Below are positions 6,480 through 14,600 of a stretch of DNA of 21,808 nucleotides, piece after piece; position 1 is the stretch's first letter, and each line of letters begins with the position of its first letter. The DNA is from Spirochaetota bacterium (GTDB lineage: Bacteria > Spirochaetota > UBA12135 > COTS27 > JAFLEE01). Where the stretch lies: positions 1-21,808 of the forward strand of contig JAFLEE010000085.1 of NCBI GenBank assembly GCA_017302015.1. Direction: 5' to 3'. Both the position numbers and the translations under genes were made by a program. Under the pieces are notes generated by a model. That model saw nothing but the letters and a program-made list of their open reading frames with translations. It did not search any database and was not told the DNA's origin.

Positions 6480-8252
6480 TCAGGGGCGCTCGATTTCCAC
6501 CACCACCACATCCCCCCCGATATTCTTAAGCCCGATGGCGGTGAGGATGGAGGAGATCAGGCCGTAACCCAGGGCATGGGCCGCCTTCACCCGGATGCCC
6601 TCGCTGCGGCAGAAGGCGGTGAAATCGCTCAAGGAGAGGAAGTGGAGATTGGGCGTGTCGTACCAGGTGTGGGCCAGGGCCGGGCTCACGGGCACGCGCC
6701 CGAAGAGGAAGAGTTGGAGCCGGTTATGCCAATGGGCCATGTTCGGGAAACTCACGATCCCCCGCTTCGCCACGCGCAGCATCTCGCGCACCACGGCGTG
6801 GGGGCGCACGACCTGTTGGAGGGTGCTGCTGAGCACCGCCACGTCGTAGAAATCGTCGGGGATCATGGAGAGCCCCTCGTCGAGGTCGGTCTGGAACACG
6901 GGGATCTGGCGGCGATTGCATTCCAGCACGTTGGCCACGTCGATGTCGATGCCCTGGGCGTCGCTATCGCTGGCCTCCGAATAGGTGTGCAGCAGGTCGC
7001 CCGTCCCGCAGCCGAGATCGATGATGCGCCCCTGGGCGGGGAGCAGGGTCTGGATGACGGCTTCCGTGCGCGCGGCCAGGGCGCGGGAGGCGGCGTCGCC
7101 CGAGACGGTCGCGACGGGCTCGGGGTGGCGGCTGTCGTGGCCCTCGAGGAAGGTGGAGAGCAGCGCCATGAGGTGCGGGTTCTCCATGAGGAAGGCGTCG
7201 TGGCCGTGCTCGCAATCGATCTCGCAGAAGGTGACGTTCTTCCCCGCGCGCAGGAGGATCTCGGCGATTTCGCGGCTCTCGTCGGGGGGGAAGAGCCAAT
7301 CGGAGGAGAGGCCGACGACGAGGAAGTCCGCCGTCGAGGGCTCGAAGACGCGGTGCGGCGGCCGGATGCCCGCCGTGATGTCGAACTCGTCCATCGCCTT
7401 GGTGATGTAGAGGTAGGAATTGGCGTCGAAGCGGTCGACGAACTTGGAGCCCTGGTGGTGCAGGTAGGACTCGACCTGGAAGGCCGTGTGGAAGATCGTC
7501 GCGGGGGCCACCGTCTTCTCCTCCCGGCCGAACTTGCGCTCCATGGCCTTCTCGGAGAGGTAGGTGATGTGGGCGAGCATGCGGGCGACCGCCAGCCCGT
7601 TGTCGGGCCGCCGCTCGGTGCCGTGGTAATGCCCCCCGCTCCAGCCCGGGTCGCGCAGGATCATCTCGCGCCCGACGACGTCGAACGCGAGGTTCATGGC
7701 GGAGAGGCTCTTGGTGCCGGCGATGCAGATCACCTTGTCGACGAAGCCGGGGTGGGAGACCGCCCATTGCAGGGTATTCATCGCCCCCAGGGATCCGCCC
7801 ACGACCGCGTAGGCGTGGTCCACCCCCAATTGGGTGAGGAGGCGCCGCTGCACCTCGGTGATGTCGCGCAGGGTGATCTCGGGGAAATCGACCCCGTAGG
7901 CGCGGCCGGTCTCGGGGTCCGTCGAGGCGGGCCCCGTGGTGCCCATGCACCCGCCGAGGATATTGGAGCACACGATGAAGTAGCGGTCGGTGTCGATGGG
8001 CTTGCCCGGCCCCACGTAATTCTCCCACCACCCCTCCACCTGGCTCCCGTCGGCGAGGCGGCCGGTGACGTGGCTGTCGCCGGTGAGGGCGTGGCAGACG
8101 TAGACGACGTTGTTCCCCCGGCGTTCGCCCCAGGTTTCGTAGGCGACCTGGACTTCCCGGAGGGTCCCGCCCTTCTCCAGGGCGAGGAGGCCGCCATGGA
8201 GGTCGAGTTTCAAGATTTTCCGCTCGGAAACGAGCCCGCTTGCTTCAGCCAC
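6480..8252 (-). CDS. metXW: MetX-MetW fusion: homoserine O-acyltransferase plus MetW
   Basis: One open frame of 590 residues joins two normally separate proteins. Residues 10-372 are a MetX alpha/beta-hydrolase: C-H-A-L-T-G-D, G-P-G-K-P-I-D-T-D, S-N-I-L-G-G-C-M-G-T-T-G-P, nucleophile Ser154 in G-G-S-L-G, Asp324 in F-P-P-D, and His351 in G-H-D-A-F. These match the catalytic triad of homoserine O-acyltransferases. After a linker of about 23 residues, 396-590 are MetW: an SAM-fold motif I-D-L-G-C-G-T-G-D (411-419), S-F-P-N-M-A-H-W-H-N-R-L, and W-Y-D-T-P-N-L-H. MetX acylates homoserine on the way to methionine, and MetW supports MetX in several bacteria. The acyl donor cannot be told from sequence here. 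The GTG at 8252 is chosen; it overlaps the upstream stop by 8 bases and has a G-rich run upstream. A longer frame exists but shadows the neighbour. Confidence 0.92.
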   Translation of the reverse strand: MAEASGLVSERKILKLDLHGGLLALEKGGTLREVQVAYETWGERRGNNVVYVCHALTGDSHVTGRLADGSQVEGWWENYVGPGKPIDTDRYFIVCSNILGGCMGTTGPASTDPETGRAYGVDFPEITLRDITEVQRRLLTQLGVDHAYAVVGGSLGAMNTLQWAVSHPGFVDKVICIAGTKSLSAMNLAFDVVGREMILRDPGWSGGHYHGTERRPDNGLAVARMLAHITYLSEKAMERKFGREEKTVAPATIFHTAFQVESYLHHQGSKFVDRFDANSYLYITKAMDEFDITAGIRPPHRVFEPSTADFLVVGLSSDWLFPPDESREIAEILLRAGKNVTFCEIDCEHGHDAFLMENPHLMALLSTFLEGHDSRHPEPVATVSGDAASRALAARTEAVIQTLLPAQGRIIDLGCGTGDLLHTYSEASDSDAQGIDIDVANVLECNRRQIPVFQTDLDEGLSMIPDDFYDVAVLSSTLQQVVRPHAVVREMLRVAKRGIVSFPNMAHWHNRLQLFLFGRVPVSPALAHTWYDTPNLHFLSLSDFTAFCRSEGIRVKAAHALGYGLISSILTAIGLKNIGGDVVVVEIERP

Positions 8253-8973
8253 CCTTCTTCCCCCCCGCCTGCTGGGCCAGATAGGCCTCGGTCTTTTCGT
8301 GTCCCGGGAAACGCTTTTTGAGTTCGGCGAGGGCGCGCGCGCGCTCCTCTTGGGTGCCGCCCTTCTCGGAGATCCGGCAGGCCAGGATGAGGGCATCGGG
8401 CGAGTCGCCTCCCGCCGCCGCGAGGAGCTTGCGGGCATCGGCGAGGCGCATGGCCCCCAGGGCCAATTCGGCCAGGCGCAGGCGGGCGCGGGTGGCCCAC
8501 TCCCCGGGGCGGTCCCCCCGGCCGAGATAGGCTTCAAAATAGACGCGCGCGCGGTCGGCATCGCCCAGGGCGAGAACCGCCTCGCCACGGTGGAAGAGGG
8601 CCTCGCGCTCGCGGCTTTTGGAGAGGATCCCCGCCGCCGAGTCGAAGTCCCCGGTTAAGAGTAACCCCTGGCCATATTCAAGGAAGACCTTGGACCGCGC
8701 CGCGAGGTCGCCTTCGGGGTCGCAGATGGCCTTGAGGACCTTCTGGCGCTGTTCCAGGCGGGGCAGGCGGGAGGCCGTCGACAGGGTGAGTTCGGCGATG
8801 CGGGGATGGCGCACCCAGCGCCCCGCCCACGAGGCCCAGAACTCGGCCAGGTAGGTGTACTGCCGGGCTCCCAGGAGCCTCAGCGTATTGTTCTCGAACT
8901 CGTCGAAGGTCTCGGGCTGGGCGCACCAAGCGGCCGAGACGATAAGAAGCAGGGCGAAGAGCGGTGCTTTCAA
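8245..8973 (-). CDS. Secreted helical-repeat (TPR-like) protein of unknown function
   Basis: The 242-residue protein starts with a signal peptide (M-K-A-P-L-F-A-L-L-L-I-V-S-A-A-W-C-A, likely cut after residue 18). No lipobox is evident. The rest is helical, with TPR-like pairs such as G-Q-G-L-L-L-T-G-D-F-D-S-A-A-G-I-L and G-E-A-V-L-A-L-G-D-A-D-R-A-R-V-Y-F-E-A-Y-L (about residues 100-155). It ends in a lysine/glycine tail. The start is a TTG at 8973, 13 bases after the thrS stop. It is favoured because it places the signal sequence at the N-terminus, though no good ribosome site is visible. It overlaps metXW by 8 bases. It probably sits in the envelope or periplasm as a protein-binding scaffold. 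The link with thrS and metXW is positional only. Confidence 0.75.
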   Translation of the reverse strand: MKAPLFALLLIVSAAWCAQPETFDEFENNTLRLLGARQYTYLAEFWASWAGRWVRHPRIAELTLSTASRLPRLEQRQKVLKAICDPEGDLAARSKVFLEYGQGLLLTGDFDSAAGILSKSREREALFHRGEAVLALGDADRARVYFEAYLGRGDRPGEWATRARLRLAELALGAMRLADARKLLAAAGGDSPDALILACRISEKGGTQEERARALAELKKRFPGHEKTEAYLAQQAGGKKGG

Positions 8974-8986
8974 CGCCGGGAAGCCC

Positions 8987-11086
8987 CTAGGAAGCGGCGA
9001 ACCGGGTCTCGAGGGCCCGGCCGCGGTGGAGTTCCACGCATTGCTGGATGAAGGATTCCAGGGGCACGCCGTGCACCTGCTCCCCGCTGAGGAGCCGTAC
9101 GCTCACCGTCTTCTCGTCTTCCTCGCGCTTGCCGAGGGTGAGGATGGCGGGCACCTGGTCGAGTTGGGCGTCGCGCACGCGCTTGCCGAGGGATTCGCCG
9201 CGCTCGTCGAGTTCGGCGCGCAGTCCCGCGGCCGAGAGGCGCGCGACGAGGGCCTTGCCGTAGGCGCCGAAGGCCTCGTTGACCGTGAGGACGCGCACCT
9301 GCTGGGGCGAGAGCCAGAAGGGGAAGCGCCCGGCGAAATGCTCGATGAGCACGCCGCAGAAGCGCTCGAGGGAGCCGAAGGGGGCGCGGTGGATCATCAC
9401 CGGGCGGTGGGGCTGGTTGTCGGCGCCGTTATAGGAGAGGTCGAAGCGGATGGGGAGGTTATAGTCGACCTGCACCGTGCCCAGTTGCCATTCGCGGCCG
9501 AGCACGTCCTTCACGACGAAATCGATCTTGGGCCCGTAGAAGGCGGCCTCGCCGGGCTCCTCGGTGAAGGGCACGCCCAGGGTCTGGGCGGCGTCCCGGC
9601 AGGCGCGCTCGGCCTTGTCCCAATTCTCGGGGAGGCCGGTGTACTTGGCGGAGTCGGGATCGCGCAGGCCCACGCGCACGCGGTACTGGCTCATGCCGAG
9701 GGTGGTGAGCACGGTGCGCACCAGGGAGAGGCAGCCGAGGATCTCGGCGGGTACCTGCTCCTCGGTGCAGAAGAGGTGGGCGTCGTCCTGGGTGAAGCCG
9801 CGCACCCGGGTCATGCCCGTGAGTTCGCCGCTCTGCTCCCAGCGGTAGACCGTGCCGAACTCGGCCAGGCGCACGGGCAGGTCGCGGTAGCTGCGCGGCT
9901 GGGAGGCGAAGATCTTGATGTGGTGCGGGCAATTCATGGGCTTCAGCAGGAAGCCGTCGAGGAGTTTGTCGTCGGGGAGGACGCGCTCGGCGCCGATGAC
10001 CTCGGAACCGCTGCGCTCGTTCACCCCCGAGGCGAGCTTGGCCGAGACGGCCTCGATGCGGTGGATGAGTTCGGAGCACGAGCAGTTCTCGCCCATGGCC
10101 GCGGCGAGGGACTCGGGGGCCACGATGGGGGGGAACTGGGATTCTTTATAGTAGGGGAAATGCCCGCTGGTCTTATAGAGCGAGAGTTTCCCGATGTGCG
10201 GGGTAAAGACCTGGGAATAGCCCTGCTTGGAGAGTTCGCCCGAGATGTAGGTCTGGAGTTCCTGGCGCACCACGCTGCCGGCGGGGGTCCACAGCACGAG
10301 CCCCTGCCCCACCTCGTCGTCGATGTGGAAGAGTTTCAGGTCTTTGCCGATCTTGCGGTGGTCGCGCTTCTTCGCCTCTTCCTGGGCCACGAGCCACTCG
10401 TCGAGCTCCTTCTGCTTGGGGAAGGTGATGCCGTAGATGCGGGTGAGTTGGGCGTTCTTCTCGTCGCCCTTCCAATACGCCCCGGCCACCGAGAGCAGCT
10501 TCACCGCGCGGATGAAGCCGGTATGGGGCAGGTGCGGGCCGCGGCAGAGGTCGGTGAACCCGTTCTGGCGGTAGAAGGTGATGGTGCCGTCTTCGAAGCC
10601 TTGGATGAGGTCGACCTTGTAGGGATCTTCTTTCTTGCCGAAGAAATCGAGGGCCTGGGCCTTGGAGACGTCTTCCCGGCGGTAGGGGTGGTCCCCCCGG
10701 GCGATCTCCTTCATCTTGGCCTCGACCTTCTCGAAATCGGCCGCCGAGAAGGCCCGCCCTCCGAAATCGACGTCGTAATAGAAGCCGTTCTCGAGGGCCG
10801 GGCCCACCCCGAACTTGGCCCCGGGGTAGAGGGCCTCGAGGGCCTCGGCCATGAGGTGGGCCGAGGAATGCCAGAAGGCGTGGCGCCCGTCGGGATCGTC
10901 CCAGGTGAGGAGTTTGACCGCGCAGTCCCGGGTCAAGGGGAAGGTGGCGTCGCGCACCTCGCCGTCGACCTTGGCCGCGAGGGTGGCCCGGGCGAGGTTG
11001 GGGCTGATGGCCTTGGCGAGGTCGAGGGCGCTCTGGCCCGCTTCGAGGGGGCGGACCGAGCCGTCGGGGAGGGTGATTTGGATCAT
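8987..11086 (-). CDS. thrS: Threonyl-tRNA synthetase
   Basis: This is a full-length class II synthetase of 699 residues, longer than the E. coli enzyme (642). The TGS domain covers 1-60. The editing domain shows H-S-S-A-H (73-77) and D-L-C-R-G-P-H (179-185). The catalytic core has M-N-C-P-H-H (zinc ligand Cys386), R-V-R-G-F-T-Q-D-D-A-H (motif 2 region) and P-V-M-I-H-R-A-P-F-G-S-L-E-R-F (motif 3). The anticodon-binding domain starts near 600. Between G-H-F-P-Y-Y and the M-N-C-P motif there are about 50 extra residues (roughly 321-375) that E. coli lacks. The ATG at 11086 overlaps the stop of the HIT gene by 4 bases. No T-box or other leader was recognised. Confidence 0.98.
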   Translation of the reverse strand: MIQITLPDGSVRPLEAGQSALDLAKAISPNLARATLAAKVDGEVRDATFPLTRDCAVKLLTWDDPDGRHAFWHSSAHLMAEALEALYPGAKFGVGPALENGFYYDVDFGGRAFSAADFEKVEAKMKEIARGDHPYRREDVSKAQALDFFGKKEDPYKVDLIQGFEDGTITFYRQNGFTDLCRGPHLPHTGFIRAVKLLSVAGAYWKGDEKNAQLTRIYGITFPKQKELDEWLVAQEEAKKRDHRKIGKDLKLFHIDDEVGQGLVLWTPAGSVVRQELQTYISGELSKQGYSQVFTPHIGKLSLYKTSGHFPYYKESQFPPIVAPESLAAAMGENCSCSELIHRIEAVSAKLASGVNERSGSEVIGAERVLPDDKLLDGFLLKPMNCPHHIKIFASQPRSYRDLPVRLAEFGTVYRWEQSGELTGMTRVRGFTQDDAHLFCTEEQVPAEILGCLSLVRTVLTTLGMSQYRVRVGLRDPDSAKYTGLPENWDKAERACRDAAQTLGVPFTEEPGEAAFYGPKIDFVVKDVLGREWQLGTVQVDYNLPIRFDLSYNGADNQPHRPVMIHRAPFGSLERFCGVLIEHFAGRFPFWLSPQQVRVLTVNEAFGAYGKALVARLSAAGLRAELDERGESLGKRVRDAQLDQVPAILTLGKREEDEKTVSVRLLSGEQVHGVPLESFIQQCVELHRGRALETRFAAS

Positions 11087-11490
11087 AGGGTGAGCTTCTT
11101 TTGGAGTTCGTTATAGTAGGCGTCGTCCCGCCGCGCGCCGGAGGTGAAGGGCAGCAGGCCGTCGCCCGGGGACCTGGGCACGAGGTGGAAATGCACGTGG
11201 CCGATCTGCTGCCCGGCGTCGCGGCCGTTATTCTGGATGAGGTTGTAGGCGCCCGCGCCGAGTTTCTCCACGAGGGCGCGGGAGAGGCGCCCGGCCTCGC
11301 GGCCGAGCTCCGCCAAGGTCTCTTCGGGCACCTCGTGCAGCCGCTCGTGGTGGTCCTTGGAGAGGATGAGGAGGTGGCCCACCGCGGCGGGGAACGCGTC
11401 GAGCACGGAGAGGGTCCGCGCCGTCTCGCCCACGCGGTGGGAGGGGATCTCCCCCCGCACGATCCGACAGAAGATGCAATCGGCGCCCAT
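11083..11490 (-). CDS. HIT-family nucleotide hydrolase
   Basis: The 135-residue protein carries the histidine triad H-V-H-F-H-L-V at 98-104 and the N-terminal C-I-F-C motif (5-8) followed by R-I-V-R-G-E-I-P. Both are typical of the Hint/PKCI branch, which hydrolyses adenosine phosphoramidates and aminoacyl-adenylates. It is the first gene of an operon with thrS, so a role in cleaning up aminoacyl-AMP by-products is attractive, but this is inference. The ATG at 11490 matches the usual HIT N-terminus. Sequence further upstream in frame is not conserved-looking. No Shine-Dalgarno site is visible. A CATAAT box (11501-11506, minus strand) 10 bases upstream could be a -10, with only a poor -35. The stop overlaps thrS by 4 bases. 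Confidence 0.92.
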   Translation of the reverse strand: MGADCIFCRIVRGEIPSHRVGETARTLSVLDAFPAAVGHLLILSKDHHERLHEVPEETLAELGREAGRLSRALVEKLGAGAYNLIQNNGRDAGQQIGHVHFHLVPRSPGDGLLPFTSGARRDDAYYNELQKKLTL

Positions 11491-11561
11491 GGGGAATTTT
11501 ATTATGAGAATCGCCGGGCCCGAAAATCCCGGCGCGGCGTACGGTTTCCCGTGGAAGGTCT

Positions 11562-11617
11562 GTTCCGCGCCCGAAGGGAGCGGTCCGCGGAGCGTTCCCT
11601 TCGGGCGCGGCGGGAAC
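11562..11617 (-). terminator. Strong hairpin after the large lyase gene
   Basis: CCGCGCCCGAAGGGA (11565-11579) is repeated perfectly inverted at 11596-11610, with a 16-base loop that itself contains the palindrome TCCGCGGA. An alternative pairing drops two stem pairs and adds five outer ones (GTTCC with GGAAC) across a 4-base bulge. It lies 17 bases past the stop of the lyase gene and 72 bases before the HIT gene. There is no T-tract on either strand, so it may instead be a 3' stability hairpin or a mobile-type palindrome. Confidence 0.5.
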
Positions 11618-11633
11618 GCCCGGGCCCCTTCGC

Positions 11634-14600
11634 TCAGGGCCTGATCGTCGCCAAGGCGCCGCCCTTCGTGGCGACGCGCACGAAATCGCCATCCACCAGG
11701 AGGTCGCTGACCCGGCCCTCGAAGCGGGCCGCTGCCGTGATCTTGCCTTCGGGGGAGAGGACGCAAACGTGCCCGCCGATCGTCGCGGCCACCGCGCGCC
11801 CGTCGGGCAGGGCGCGCACCACCACGGCGCTATCGGGGAGGGCGCAGCTCCACCGAAGCAGGCCCTCGGAGCTGAAACGGTAGATGAAGCCGTTATAGGA
11901 GGCGGCCAGCACATCCTCGCTCCCGGGTCCCCGGCGCACGGCCGCCAGCATGAAGATCTCGTCCCCGGTGAAGAATTGGCCCAAGGTTCCGCCCTTGGCG
12001 TCGTAGAACGTGACGGCCCCCGAATCGATGCCGAGCACGACGCGGCGGCCGCCCCCATCGCCGCCCAGGGGCGCGGCGATGGCCCGGCAGCCGATCCCGA
12101 AGGCGCCGCCCCAGCGCCGTTGGCCCTGCCGGTCGAGGATCGTCGCCCACATATAACTCGTGCCGCAGAGGATCTCGGGGCGGCCATCCCCCTCGAGATC
12201 GGCCACCTCGAGGGCCCGGGTCTTGTGCACCACCTCGTACTTCCAGAGTTCCCTGCCGCCGCGGTCGAGGGCGTAGACGCGCCAATTATCGCAGCCGACG
12301 AGGATCTCGTCCTTCCCGTCGCCGTCGAGATCGGCGGTCTTCACGAGGGTGGCATCGGGATAGACGCGGTACTTCTCGAAGGCGACCTTCCACAATTCCT
12401 TCCCGTCGAGTTTCACCGCCCGCAGGGTCGCGTCCTGGCAGGCGAGGAGGAGTTCGAGAACGCCGTCGCCGTCGACATCGCAGGCCGCGAGGTCGTTGAT
12501 GCGGGAGGGGAAGGCGAGGCGCCCCGCGGGCTTGCCATCAAGGGAATAAACAAAGCATTCGCCGCCCTCGCTGCCGGCGATGAGGCGCTCCCCTTCGGGG
12601 GACCGCAGACGAAGCATTTTCGTGAAGGCGGCCCGGGGGGCCTCGCGTTTCGCTCCGAGGCTCGCCTTGCCGAAGAGGGAGAGTTCGCCGAGATAGAGAG
12701 CCGTTCCCGGCTGCGGGGTGAGCTCGATGCGCACGCCGGTGGCGGACTGCAGTGGGAAGTCGAAACCGAAGGCGACCGGCGTGCCGAAATTGCCGTGGCG
12801 TTCGCCCCGGGCGTCCAGGCGCGCCACGCTGCGGAGGTCCTTCGCGAAGCCATCCGCGCTCAGGATGACCCGGGCCTCCTGGAGTTTGTAGGCCGTGCCC
12901 CGGCTGGACTGGTTGGCCCACCAGGCCCGCAATTCCGCCCGGGCGATTTGCTGGGGCCCCTCGAAATCGAATTGCAGCGTCACCGGCTGGTCCACCCCGA
13001 ACATCACCGAGTCGCCGCCTTCGGACCAGGACCCATCGACGAGGGCCGACAGGCGGTTGGGGACCCCGGCGACGAGAATATTTTCCGCGCCGGGTTCCGT
13101 CCCGGTGATCCGGAAGGGGGCCACCGCGGCGGAGGACCCATCCGTGAGGAGGGATGGCCCCTCTTTTTCCTGGGAGATCCTCCAGAGTTCGGAGGCGGCC
13201 GGGGCGATTTCGGCGTTTGCCGTCCCGCGGAGAGCCGTCTTTTCGGTCACGGCGCCGGCGTCGGCCCGGGCGTTCATTTCCAAGACGCCGTCTTTCGCGA
13301 CCTTGAATTGGTAGCGGACCTTCCCGGTGGCGACGGAAAAGCCATCGGGAATGCGGTCCACCGCCCACGGCACCACGGGCGCCCCGTTCGAGGCGCCGTG
13401 CCAGACGGCCGCGAGCATGAAGCGCTCGCCCGGGGCGAGGCGCGGCTCGGCGAGTTGATCCATCACCCGGACGACTGGCTTGGCGTAGGGGTAGCCCGCC
13501 CACGGTTTCCCGTAATCGCGGTCGTCATAATACCGCATCGAAAGATCGGCCGCGCCCTGGAAGCGGACCGCGCTGCCCTTTTGCTCGAGGAGGTAACCGT
13601 CGGGGCGCATCGTGATTTCGCCCACGCCATTCCATCGCTGAGTCAATCGAAAACGCCCGCCGGAGAGGGCGACCACCTCGTCGATGACGAGCCAGGCGGC
13701 CTCCCCCGTCAGCCAAATATGGTGTCGCAGCCAATCCACCGGGGCCGTGCCCGCGGCGCGCACCGTGACCCAGCGGGCATCGGCGTTGGAGCCCCGGGCA
13801 TGGAGTTCCATATAGTCCGGGAGGGGGAAGGCCTCGCCATCCTTGAGGATGAGCAGGCTATTATGGTACTTCTGCTGGTTCTTCGGATAATCCCCGTCGG
13901 CCAACCACTCGCGGCCGAATTGGGAATAGCGGAGCACGCTATTACCGTCGGCGTGGCGATGGCCGCCGTTTTGGACCCCGTCGACGAGCAAGTAGAGGGC
14001 GCCGGGGTCCAGTCGTTCGCGGAAGGAGAACTTATCGAAGCATTTGGCCAGGGGCGCGACCTTCCCGATGCCCGGGTTGATGCGGTAATACCCCTCGTCC
14101 AAGGGGAGCACCTGGACGCCGTCGAGCGTGGCGTCGGTCTTCGCCTCGACGCGGCCGTAGAAGGATCCCGGGCGGATCGTTTTAAGTCCCGATCTCTTTT
14201 GCCCCAAGAGCATCGCGGCCAGGGGGTCGCCCGTGGCCGCGAAATACATGTCGAGCACGATGAGTTCGCCCGACGAAGAGGCCCAGCCGCCGTCATCGCC
14301 GTAGGGGGCCTGGGTCGCGAGATTGTCCATGGTCACGCCGCAATCCATGAGCACCTTGCGGCCGACGCCCTCGGTGAAGAAACGGTCGTCGGGCATGGCC
14401 ATCGAGTAGACGAGCACATGCCGCCAGGTCAGCCAATGGTAGCTCTGGCAATCGTCATGGGCCTTGCCCGCCTTCGCCTGGCGGCGGAAATTATGGCGGA
14501 TCACCGCGAGCCAGGCTGCGGGATGCTTCAGTTCCGCCCCGTAGTATTTGCCGAAATAGAACGCCCCCATCATGGCGCCCATGGAGGCGAAGGTGAGGTG

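Noticed and set aside
8253-8588. Longer N-terminus for the MetX-MetW protein
   Set aside because: The extra 112 residues overlap the upstream secreted-protein gene in another frame and do not resemble MetX. The GTG at 8252 fits the family start.
8855-11116. 753-codon plus-strand frame opposite thrS
   Set aside because: Antisense shadow with biased, motif-free composition; thrS motifs are unambiguous.
11087-11633. T-box or SAM riboswitch leader for the HIT-thrS-metXW operon
   Set aside because: The space upstream of the HIT gene is only 143 bases and is mostly one palindrome. No T-box sequence or SAM-riboswitch core was recognised.
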